Source of the DNA: Arenicola marina
Lineage: Eukaryota; Annelida; Polychaeta; Arenicolidae
Direction of reading: 5' to 3'
Assembly (NCBI GenBank): GCA_964019135.1
Contig: OZ025260.1
Span: forward strand, 33,598,254-33,662,253
Length of the DNA stretch: 64,000 nt
In this document: positions 1-11,000 of the stretch, one piece after another
Layout of the letters: each line of letters starts with the position of its first letter
Numbering within the stretch: the first letter of the stretch is position 1
Program-made: the position numbers and the translations under genes
The notes under the pieces: model-generated
The model's input: the letters and a program-made list of their open reading frames with translations, nothing else
Databases searched by the model: none
Told to the model about the DNA's origin: nothing

Positions 1-315
1 ATCACAACCACTTGTTTCTACATTGCTGCCCGCACTATGGAGTATGGCAAGAGCAATGTGTTCATTCCCACTGCTACAGAGCTAGTCAAATTGAGCCAGT
101 GTGGAGGGAATGAAGCAGATCTTGGACGCATGGAGATGCTCATCTTAGACAAGCTCCAGTGGGAACTTGAGGCTGTCACTCCACTGTCCTTTCTCAAGCT
201 CTTTTATGAAGTCTATGCTGGGACTGGTCAGTGTGATGTACAACCTTCTCTGCTCAATTCACTGATTGCAAAGCTGGAAGTTCTCCTGTGCCAATTTGAC
301 TTCACCAAATACAGG
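1..315 (+). CDS. CCNG: Cyclin G exon (5' partial): cyclin box, first half
   Basis: The frame is open from base 1 and ends at a donor (AGG then GTAAGT) after 105 codons in phase 0. The true exon start lies before the window. Reading past the donor gives a stop at 355-357, so the downstream bases are intronic. Confidence 0.88.
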
Positions 316-1741
316 GTAAGTTTTTGGATAAACTCACAGCCAGCAGTCCTGAAATAGCAATGAGTTTGATTACAGGTTACTTGTGACATTCTAGGGCTAG
401 ATGTAAAGACCAGTTGTTGAAACTATTTTTGCTTCCACTTTCAGGCAGAGACATTGGCTCTTGCACTTCTGAGCTGCTGTCTGCAGGACCAAAACATGCT
501 GAACTGTCCTGAGCAGTTGGCTCCAATTCTTGAACTGCAATACTATTGTCAGGTAGGCTCTTAAGACACTTTCTCTGATTTATAAACTTTAGATTTCATC
601 AATTCACCCGCTTTCATTATGCATCTGATGAGTTAGTAAATAAGATTCCCTTTCGTAACCATATTCTGTTTTTTGTACAAATGCAGGTATCAGATTGTGA
701 ATTTATGCAATGCCGGGGCCTTATCACTGACTACCTGGCTGTCTATGGGAACCAGCCTACAAAAATGCCTCGTCTGCAGTTGGTCTGGAGTGTGTCGAAG
801 CGTACCCTGAACAAGCTGAGGCCGAGCACACGCTGCATCCTGGACCTTGAGCCCATCATGGAGGATGAAACTGACAGCGAGGGGGAGGATGATGATGATA
901 GTGGTCCCTTTGACAGGTACAGTTTACTGTCCGTGTCTTTGACGTGCACTTTCCATGCCCTCTATTAGCCTTTGATGGGTATATTGCAGTCCACTATTGG
1001 CCTTACCAGGTACGCCCCTCTGTGACAGGTACTTTCCTGCCCCGGCTATTCGACATGCACCGTCTACTGCACCCTTTGACCTGCTCTGCTCACTGGTGAT
1101 CTCTGATCAAATTACTCTTTATTGTCACCTTCCAAATGGTGGCTATGATGTCTATCCCATCAGCTCTTGTCTCATTTTCATTCATTGAGTAATCCGTTCA
1201 AATCTGTTTACTTAAATAATGAAGCCGATGACATTGCGACACTTATTAATGATAAAGATTCATTGATTGTTTATTCCATGAAACAGTACCTTGACTTCAG
1301 CCCTGCCTTTCATATGTGTAGCACACCTTGTATTGATCTTAAGATGTGGATTCCCTTTGCAGTGAGAATGATGAGAGCGACCTGATGCGGGCTAGCGGCA
1401 TCCTTGTCCAGCAGTCCGCCAGGCGCCTCTTCCTGCCGCCTCCCCCGGCCAAGATGATAAAGGTAAGCAACGACAAGGACAGCCAGCTGATGGCTGTCCA
1501 GGTGCCCCTGTACGCTGACTGCACCCACTGCCCCGGCAAGCCGCCCAAGACTATGCTTGACCACAACCACAACGCAACCCCGAGTCACGGCAGCTTCGCC
1601 AGCCCTGGCGAACCGTGCCAGGAGAAAGCCTTCCTGGAGCATTCCAACGACCAAGTCTGTGGCGACCGTCGCTGTGACGACCCCGGCACCCCAGCCCAGC
1701 GCTCCGACCTCGTGGGGGGTGCCAACCAACCTCAAATGTGA
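1..1741 (+). CDS. CCNG: Cyclin G-family protein, 3' part of gene (4 exons, 5' end outside window)
   Basis: The spliced CDS joins 1-315, 445-552, 687-916 and 1363-1741 and encodes 343 residues to a TGA stop. Each intron has GT..AG ends and the phases agree (0, 0, 2). The first exon opens inside the first cyclin box, with a CFYIAAR segment like the CIYIAAK of cyclin G2, followed by a KLQWELEAVTPLSFLKLFY segment matching the conserved LHYELEATTALNFLHLY of cyclins G and I. The third exon carries LQLVWSVSKRTLNKL, matching the WIVSRRTAQNL motif near the end of the cyclin G fold, then an acidic run (EDETDSEGEDDDD). The last exon is a poorly conserved Pro/Cys/His-containing tail of about 126 residues. 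Cyclin G proteins are atypical cyclins of stress and growth control that bind PP2A B' subunits in flies and mammals. That role is family knowledge, not visible here. G versus I assignment is less certain than cyclin membership. The N-terminal exons lie upstream of the window. Confidence 0.9.
445..552 (+). CDS. CCNG: Cyclin G exon: second cyclin fold segment
   Basis: A pyrimidine-rich acceptor (TTTCAG) precedes 36 codons beginning AETLALALLSCCLQ, which fits the cyclin G helix that follows the first cyclin box. It ends at CAG followed by GTAGGC. The exon has no internal start, and only splice sites and homology reveal it. Confidence 0.85.
687..916 (+). CDS. CCNG: Cyclin G exon: end of cyclin fold and acidic linker
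   Basis: The acceptor TGCAG precedes GTATCAG and the donor AG|GTACAG leaves phase 2. It encodes the WSVSKRTLNKL motif typical of cyclin G and then an acidic low-complexity stretch. Confidence 0.88.
1363..1741 (+). CDS. CCNG: Cyclin G terminal exon with stop codon
   Basis: The acceptor TTTGCAG completes an AGT Ser codon with the two bases left by the previous exon. It encodes 126 residues ending in TGA at 1739-1741. The tail is rich in Pro, Asp, His and Cys and matches no domain I can name. Confidence 0.8.
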
Positions 1742-4700
1742 TGTGATACATCAACGATCTTTCCATTTTGTATCTTGTTTTCTTTTTCTTTTTTTTTCTT
1801 TTTTTTTTACCGCCGACATGATATTTTAGTGAAAGTAAAACAAAAAAGTTATTACCAAGAGATGCTACCCGCTACATGTTTTAGCCACTAACCACCACTC
1901 AGAATGACAAAAACCTCTTGTGGATAGTTCCATATTCCTGAAGGCAAACAGTGCCGACATATATGGAGATTTGAAGGTGTTTAAGTTTTAAGAAGCTTCC
2001 ATCACAGTAGTATGGTTGCTGGTGGTGTGTATTTATCATGTTCTTTCAGTGGAATCAAAAGCAATGCGATATCACTGCTTGGTGCTAATGGATGTTGAAA
2101 GGGTGATACATTGCAGCGCTGATACTCTGAATATCAATATGAGTGCTACAACAACAACATCGCATCAGTGTTCAAGCTAATATTATGCAGTCGAAATATT
2201 TTTTAAGAAACACTACCTGTGAATTCAACAGAAAGTGTCACTGACTGAAGTCAATCTAGCTCTCAGGCCTTGATCAAGTATCAATTTGATTTGTAATGAA
2301 AACAAATTTCACTTTAAAAAGTATTTTCACTGTTGACACCTGTCGTGATGTTTTGTAGCTGCTTTCAATATTTTATTACATAAGAAAGCTACGTATGGTT
2401 AAGAGTTTGGTGATATTATGTAGTTTGTAGTGTACTTGGTGACTATCCATGTTTGCATTATGATAAGAGAAGCTATTGTGTCACATAACTGCTGAGTGTG
2501 CCATTCGATAATGTATCTCACTATTTTGTGAATTAATGTAACCTATTATTGAACTTGTTGAACTAAAAGTGCATCTCAATTATGTTGAATGAACTGGTGC
2601 CTGCAAAATAGCTCCATAGTATTCCAAACATTTCGCAGGATGGAAACACATTCACAGTTTAGCTTATTTAGTCCTGTGACGTTTCAACCAGATTTTTGTC
2701 TTTTCATGTTTTTAAGTTAAAGGAGATGTACACAGTGCTACCGACACGTCTTTATGTCTTTATACTGGTTGTAATTGGTAATCTGAAGAATGATGTTACT
2801 TGGTGGCCAAATGAGATTTTATTGCGACAACTTTCATGGAAAAGGCAAATAAGGGGAGTTTTATGACTTGTGATTCAGAGTGGAGTTAAAAAGCTGTGAC
2901 ACATTTTGACGGTATAACGGAGGGTGTAGTTGTCATGAATGGTTAAGACCAGCTTGCATGTCATTAATGAGATATCTCGTTCTGCGTATTCCCATGGTCC
3001 AGACCGTAACAAAAAGATACCCTTTTCACAGTTTGTGGTAATGGTCAGGTTTAACTTATAGACCTACCCTAGATAGGGTACCTTGCTTCCATCTTAACGT
3101 ATATATATATATCTATCGCTTATGTTTTATTCATGTGCCAAGTGTGCTGTGGATTGTAGTTAGTTGCTCATGCCATTTATATGATTGAACTTAACTGTGT
3201 CTCACTCTTCTCGGCCTTAAAAGTTTGCTCACAAGGTGTTGTGAGGACAGGACTCTGATAGAAACCATCAAGCTAGATCCGGGCGATCGGTACAGCATTC
3301 AGGTTCAACATGTCTATTTTAGTCATACCAGAGTCTAGTCATGACCAAGGAATTGAAAGGGGTTTCTTACCGGCTACCTTTCGTTCTGGGACGTTTAGTC
3401 ACGATAGTCGAGCATAAACGCAAAACTTAGGCTAACAGGAACCATTTAGTTTGTCTCAGTGGATTAGTTTCAAAGTATTAATGAAGATGCAATAACTGTG
3501 TCATCTGGCCAAAAGAAATGACTTTACCTTGCCAGGAAAATATCCCAACTTACAATGCTCATAGTCTCCCTGTTTAAAGATACCACCAACCAGTGTATAT
3601 ATTTTGTTATCTACTGTAACGCCACGCGGTATTCAAGGTAGATGCTGCAAGCAGCCAGTTTCTGAACCGAGGGTATCTGGCAACTGCAGGAATCAATTGC
3701 GATGAAATTGTGATGTATGGTGCACTCAGAGCTGCTTCAGTGTTCTCACTTCTGTAGTCATTCCATTGTATTATCATTATTATTATGGCAGAATAGTAGG
3801 GAAACGAGCAATAGGCATGACCTCAAATTTTGTTGCCTGAAGGCTACCTACCCTTGTTTGCTAAAGGTTTCTTATTGGAGCATAATATCTTTTGTTTTCT
3901 TGATAAGAAACAAGTGTCCTTAGTCTTGCGATAATCAGTTTGTAAATTTGTTGGCTCGTCACCGTTTATCCGCTTGGACCTTCAGTCCTTGCTCAACGAC
4001 AAAGCTGAAAGACTTCATGTAACATCGGACATGAACTAAGAATTCGCAGGATAATTGATCACAATAGGATCTTCCAAAGAACACTGGTGGGCAATGTATT
4101 TTGTTTCTCATGCTTCGTCCAAGACCAAAACTCATTCTTGCCCTGTTGTGAATGTCGGGTGCCTATTCGCCCGGCCCACTCTGCTCTAAACTGAGTATCT
4201 TAGTGTTTGACAAATTGTAGATGAGCTTAATTTCCACGCTTCTTGCTTTCTAGAGAGTTTGCTTTGGGGATAGCGCCCAGTTACGTCGTTCTTGGATTCC
4301 ACCAGTTTTTGCGCTGCTTCGGACATCGATTTGTAGAGGAAGTGTCTTTGTTTTTTTTTATGCGCACGCTCACATACAGATGACGGGTTTGACAGGTTGC
4401 ATATGGTTTTAAGTTCAGACTGATCTCAAATAGCTTTGGGCTTTCTGCTGCTTTTCTGTAATGTATGACAGTTGTGTTTCCTCTGGTGCACTTGCTTGTT
4501 AATTATGGAGACATCATCCACAGCCATATCAAGTGGGCATTTCGGGCATGCTGCATTTGTTCTTAACTTATGTTACATGTTATGGATACTCGTTTAATCA
4601 AAATGAGTTTGAAGCAATTAAACAACTACCTGCTTAGTTCCTGGATAATGAGTGAGGCCTTCAACCCATTGGACATGGAACTAAGGCCAGCTATAGTAAT

Positions 4701-7600
4701 GCAATGATACGAATTCTCTCGAGAAGGTGAAATTGAATCTCTAGTAAAAAAAAATAATAATACGATTTTTTCACTTAACAATTTACACTTAACCATGTTT
4801 CCTTTGTCTCCTAGCTTGTGATAATTGTGAACAAAGGCATTTTTAATGGTATTTATCCCTATAACTTATGTAGATATGTATTGGCTTGTCAAGGCTTGTG
4901 TCTTCCTGAAGCTACCATGTCAAGAGTGCTTTACAGGATTGTGTTAATCGAGTCCATGTTACCAGCAGCTTAGACTTACACGTCAGCACCCCTGTGACCA
5001 TCCTCACTTCCTTGTTCACACCATGCTGACAATGGTTTTGATAAAATATGCAGTCGTTCATTATCTTGCTCTCTAGTCTCAGTGCATGGAGGCTTGGCCT
5101 TTTAGATACTCCTGTGATAACAGCTGATCAGTTTTGAGGGTCTTGATTTTTCCAGTTTGCCAACTAAAATATACTTATAAAAAGTGAGTTATTTCTGAAG
5201 CAAAATCCACGTGTTTTTGCAAGCGTTGTCATTATCAGGTGAGGGTCATTTCCTGTTCTATATGAAAGCTCATTGGACCAAACCTTTGCTGAGACGTTGG
5301 TGCATATATATCTGCTGATATAATAAATATTGTGGACACTTATTAGACGACATTCTCTTGATACAGGGCAATAAATGGTATCTCTGCAGTATTATGTGAT
5401 TGGAGCATTTAGTCTAGAATCTACGGCAGACTTCAAAAGTTTTCCTAGTCGTGGCCAATGTGTGTGAAACATATGTACCTTAGTCCTTGTATTGGTTGTC
5501 CCACTTCATATTGGGTTTGACGGTCTGTCGGAACTACTTTGATCTCTACTGTGTATCCTGTGTCCTTATACTCTGTATGCAGTATTTTGAGCGGAACTTC
5601 TTTGTGAGCCTCAAATAATTGCTCTGTTTATTTATGTAGTGGACCCCTTTCTCATATAATGATGTCTCCCCTTGGCAGGTGCCCCCTTCACGGTCATGGC
5701 CATTGCTCAGATCAAAATTTCATTAGGCCTTGCTGTCGGGTTGTGGGGGTCATCTCTGAGCCATAGTTCCCAAGTGAAGTCCTGGCTTTCTCAGGAGTGT
5801 ATGCATTGCATGTGTGTTAACTTTGGTTATTTTTCACAGTGTATAAATTCTCAATCGTGGGTTGTGATAGCACTTATCACTGTCGAGGGCAATGCTTTGC
5901 TCGTGTAATAGTTGGATTTTGGACAGGGGATGTGCTATGATGACTTATAAGGTCCAAGGGTAACAGGCATGTCCTACCTTCCTTGCCAGACATTTTAGTT
6001 TGCATATCTCAGGCTTCTTTCTACATACTGAAAGTGTCTTTGGAAGTGAAAATAATGTGGGAGCTGAAAATGTATAATCGACAGTTTCTTCCCTTTGATT
6101 TAAAATATTTAACAAGCTTAATGATGCATTTTCTTTTCATCGAATGTGCTTTTCACTTCCACTATCGAGTATGTGCATCGAGTTACAAGTAGCCCACCCA
6201 CGGTACAGACTAGAGACTGTCATCAAAACTTAAGTATAATGTAAGGCCTGTTGATGGGCTGCGTCTTTCTTGTCCTTTCTCGTCTTACAAGGTGCTCTGC
6301 TTTGTTGTGTTCCAAGCCTTGCCAGAGGGCAGTACTTTGTTTCTTTGCCTCAAAACTGGTACTGTATTATCAAATTTAACAATTGTATGTTATATTTAAA
6401 GTCCACAATATCAGGGTCTATCTAGAGAAGTCATGTATATAGTTAACTAGGTGTTGATGTTAATGCTAATTAAAAAATATGTATGAAAAAATCCAAAAAA
6501 AAGTTCAAGATGCAAATGTTGTCTATATATGATGCCAATATCGTTATTTGAACAAATGAAATATAAATGGAATGCTTTAATATTATTATCATCTAAACTG
6601 GGTTTTAGTTGTATATGATACCGGTAATTGTCTGTGTTTTATTAATGTCAAATACTTAGATTATATGGTGTATTCTATGCATTGTTAGATCAGCTTCTGG
6701 TTTTGCTCACAGTTGTTGTTAAACCGAAAAAGAAAGAGATTTTCTAGTGAAGGCAAGTAAGGTGCTTGTGGGAGAGAGACTGAGACCATATCATATAAAG
6801 GTTGAAACAATGTTGCCAACGTTCACTCCTAAAGGAAACGCTTAAGTGATATGTGATGCCGGCAAAGGCTGAAGCCCAGCCCATGCCATTTGTTAGTCTA
6901 GCCCAAAAAGTTGCCCTAATCCATATACAATTGTCTGGAGTGACTGGTTTTCGTCTATGGCTTGGCCCATAGAAGGAAATGGGAGTTACATATCAAGTAA
7001 TTTTGGTAATACACCGGCTTCTTGGGTCTGAGTGGAAAGGTAAAACCACGCTGTCTAAACCCAAGCGCGTGTAGTTATGCGGTTGCCATGGTGACGATAC
7101 CGTTGTAAACCTTAAAAGGAGTAGGTTTCCGTGGTTACTTGTCGCTGGTCAAATCAACGACACGTGGTAACGCTGTAATCAGAAGAGATGTACTACCAAA
7201 ATGCTATTGTATCGCTGGGCTGTAGGATCACTTGCCCAAAGTGTGCCATACACCCCACATTGTGCCGCATCTGTCGCCTTGTACCGTGTGTAGACAGTAA
7301 TCGAAAGGACTTACTTAATAATTGTCATATTGTGCAGCAAAAGTGATGCGATATTTTGTAGACGATGGTATTGTTTTTGTGGTCGTGTCTGTGAACAATG
7401 TCAGCGTGACGTATTATTGTGTACTTAAGAATTGTGTAAATTATGACGACGCTCTGATGCAATATCGGTTTACCATAACTGTTCCCTGTGTGTTAATGTA
7501 CCAGTTCATGCATATATATATATATATATATATATTCACGTAATTTTGGGTGATGGTTCTGACATATTCTGACAAAATACCAGTCCGACTATTGCAAGGG
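1742..7600. other. Gene-free stretch: probable long cyclin G 3'UTR plus intergenic DNA
   Basis: This is unique, moderately AT-rich sequence with no ORF above about 80 codons and no protein similarity I recognise. Candidate poly(A) signals AATAAA on the + strand are at 5322-5327 and 5370-5375, the second followed by GT-rich sequence. If either is used, the cyclin G 3'UTR would be about 3.6 kb. A short (AT)n microsatellite lies at about 7508-7534. The true transcript end cannot be decided from sequence. Confidence 0.4.
5370..5375 (+). terminator. Candidate poly(A) signal for the cyclin G transcript
   Basis: A perfect AATAAA is followed by a GT-rich stretch (GGTATCTCTGCAGTATTATGTG). A second perfect hexamer is 48 bp upstream at 5322. 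The assignment to cyclin G is inferred only from strand and position. Confidence 0.3.
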
Positions 7601-7639
7601 TAATTTACTCCTTACTGATCCCACCTGTAGAGTGATCAG

Positions 7640-8030
7640 ACCCAGTCTCTCTCTGTGGCACGTGACCAATGGTCAAGGTCGGCCGGGCTGAAAGCAGACG
7701 ACACGCGGAGCTAGTTTGGAAACGCACTATATTCGGAAAGCTGAGTCATTTGGGGACATATCGCGCTGTGTGGTGGGTTTCGTAGCTTGGGACGTTTCGT
7801 CAGTGATCTATAACAAGGAACGGGTTGACGGTAGACGAGTGCGAAAGTTGATCTTTTCGGCCGAGGTTGTTTGCTTTCTTATTGGCTGACTCCAGGTCAC
7901 GTGGTGAGACAGTTGACCAATGGGAGGCGTGGCGCCTGGGGCCGTCAGCGAGGGCGGAACCGGAAACGCACGACCACCCGCGAAGGGGCTGAGTGTTCAT
8001 GCGCTGGTCTCTACGCATGCGTATATCGTA
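7640..8030. promoter_or_regulatory. Orphan promoter-like cluster (CCAAT, E-box, ETS, NRF1-like sites)
   Basis: Three CCAAT boxes (7666-7670 forward, 7881-7885 reverse, 7917-7921 forward), two CACGTG E-boxes (7659-7664, 7898-7903), an ETS-type ACCGGAA (7959-7965) and the palindrome TACGCATGCGTA (8012-8023, NRF1-like) fall within 400 bp of CpG-bearing sequence. No coding exon follows on either strand, so any transcript would be noncoding or spliced to something I cannot see. Confidence 0.35.
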
Positions 8031-11000
8031 CCAATAATGACCCTGTGCAAGGGTATTTCTTCACATTTCGCGTACCACCAGAATTAGTAGGGGCTATGGC
8101 TCACTGTGAATCGTGCTCATTCCGTCTAGCGCTGAGCTGCTGTTTTTTGTCCTCAGTGGTATATAGACTTTTTATCTTTATATATGGGTGCTTACTTCAT
8201 CATACTTATGTGACAATGAATGCAGCAGGTTTGTGATTTCCAGAGTCTGTGTACATGCTTGCCATATATTTACCCCAAGCCCGTCGCTGGTATCTCTCAG
8301 GCTACACAATATAGCTGGTTATAGCAGACTTCCTTAAAAGTGTTTAGCGAGGATATTGATAATAATCTTTGTTGTTTATGACTTTTTTACCTCCACTTAT
8401 GTCTGACCCTAAACGTTTTAATGTGATGTAATGTAACCTGATGTGTTGTTCAACAGTGCTGCGATTGTGGTGATGTACTTGTGTGTATTAAGTGTCCATT
8501 GTGACGTCACTGAACGTGTCTCGCACCTGACTTGACCAGTTAACCAGCTTCGGTGTAACTTATAACGTGGTCGTATTTAACCTGTTTGCCAGGGCATATG
8601 TATATGCAAACTTCCATTATGTATGTACGGCGTCACCCCTCTTAGTTGAGTTGATAGGAGGGTGACTCTCCCTCCCTGCCACCCCCTCCCCCCCCCCCCC
8701 CTGGTTTTTCCCCGCCCCCCATGTGGCCTTGTCACTCTGCTTCCTGCCGCCGTCGATGAATGCCTCTCTCTATGGTGATTGGATCCAGTACACGTGGCCA
8801 CGGTCCCGTTGGTGCATGTGCCACGTGTCTGTATAGGCGCTCGGGCTGAAGTGTCTGTTTCTGTGTGTGGGTGAAGAAAGTCGACCTAATCAAAATCTGG
8901 TGCTAACATCCGAGTACCCAATCTTGAATGAGTGAATCGAGTGCTAACATCCGAGTACCAAATCTTTGAATGAGTGAATCAAGTAAAACCAATCCTGCTG
9001 GATATATACTTATATATAATGTGCCTAGATTGCAATCTCAACCCAACCTTCGGAGTATTATTTCGCCGTGTCCAAGACCCTTCTTGTTTTCTGGAATATG
9101 GGAAGAGTCCAAGGCAGTTCGTTAATTGGCTCCCACCTTGGTTCTCGTGAACCTGCTCATCCCGCTTGGGAACTGTTTAGATGATGCAGTGTCCCGGTCC
9201 TCTACGTGACGACTGTTGCTCTCTTTCCTTGACTGGACCATTCTGTCAATAGTATCCACACACGATGCATCGAAACCAAACTCCCATGGGTTTAGCAATA
9301 CGCTGACCGTCCCCACCGCGTGTCCCTCCACCGCGTGTCCCCCCACCCCTCGACCAGGGAGTGTCTGGCCGGACTCACGTGTCGTCCTCGTCTCTGGTCC
9401 TGCCCTCGGGGCCCTGGCATGGCTGAAACGGTGTAGCTTTATTATCAGGAAGCAGTATGCAGTGCGGGGAAGGTTTATTACAGGTATTTGTCGAGTATTT
9501 CCTTCGCTTGCTCATAGACGTTCGTATTCTAGTTTTGTACGTTTTTATCACCTGTTGAGGGACAATCATAGCATAATCAAATAAATAGATAATACAAAAA
9601 AAAGGGATTGGGTGGGAGGGGAGGGGAGGTATTTTGCCACGTGGTTCCCTCCGTACAGTCATCTGATCTGGTCCTGTGTTAGCCTGGTCGTTCTGCGGGA
9701 GAGGAAGCGAGAGAGGAAACTGGGTCAGGTCAGTCAAGGTCAGAGTGACCTAAGTGAAGGCGATATTGTCTGCTGTTCCCACGGGGGGGAATAGAACCTC
9801 TGCGGCGTAAAGCTAGACATCTCCTGCAATTCGAGCTATAGTAATTGTGTATGAGTGGGTGGCTGGGTGCGGCTACGGCCCCTCCACCCCTCACCCCCCG
9901 CCGCTGTCCCGCCTCCACTACTCGGAGTGAAGCCATCCTGTCGCCTTGGGGACTCTGGTGCTGTTTGCCACCCGCTTTGCTATATTGCTGGCTGGTCGCT
10001 TGGCAGGGTTTGAGAAGCGAGGCTGAAGGCTGGCGGCCCGTCCTGTTGTGTCTTGGCGGCCCGTCCCACTGCGTACACCAACCAACCAACTAACCAGGCA
10101 GGAGTCCTGGGAACAGACTTGACCTTTCTGGCAATGGTGCATTGGGCTTTGCGCCCGTTATTTTTATACTATATCCAATTGTTTATCTTTGACGATGATC
10201 AAACGAGAAAAAAAAAGTTAGAAATATATCGATACAACGTATCTATGGTTACAACTTTAGCGTGAAATGTGATACTTCAAAAAAGCCTTAATTGTAAGAA
10301 CAATAGTCGTGGACTGATATTGTTCGTGCTTCTCTGAGAGAATAGTAAATTAATTAATAGTTTGCATAATGTCAGGCGACAAATGTGGTGCAATGTTAAT
10401 AATAACTAACTAGTCTTTGCCTTATTATACCGATAGCAATATCTGGTCGTATTTGTAGCTGAATGCCAGGCCGGTAGTATTACACCCTCCTCCCCCCCCC
10501 CCCCACCCCTATACCCCCACGCCTGCCTCCGTACCCCTGCCACCCGGAGCAAATTGTGAACATTCCCAATTAAAGTCTCTTACCTCACATCAGCCAGGAA
10601 TGATCTGCTCTGTATTTTTGTTTTCTTTTACGAGTGCTCGAAAGCTGAGTTAATTTATCTCTTTACACCTGTACGTTGTAGTCTATAGTGGTGACTGGAT
10701 GTGGGCAGGAGAAGGTGGGGCTGGGGGGTCGGGATGAGAAAGTCAGTCCCCAGGGCTTGGTCCGCTCGACTTAGGGTCACACCTATATCAAGAAGGTTGG
10801 GTGGGGGGTGGGTCCTGTGGGCGTATCTCCCACCCGCCCAAGGAGTGAAGCCCAAACCCTCCCTATATCGCCCCCCTCCCCTCCCCTCTCCTATCGCCAC
10901 GCCGTAAACATTCCACACAAGCCGCGCTGCATCACAAGCTTATAGCCTTTGCAATGAGCGGACAAAATGTCCACGCTCTCCGTTTGATTATTTCCAGTGT

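Noticed and set aside
7871..8236. 121-codon ORF in the promoter-like island
   Set aside because: No similarity, mixed composition and no splice sites with a coherent continuation.
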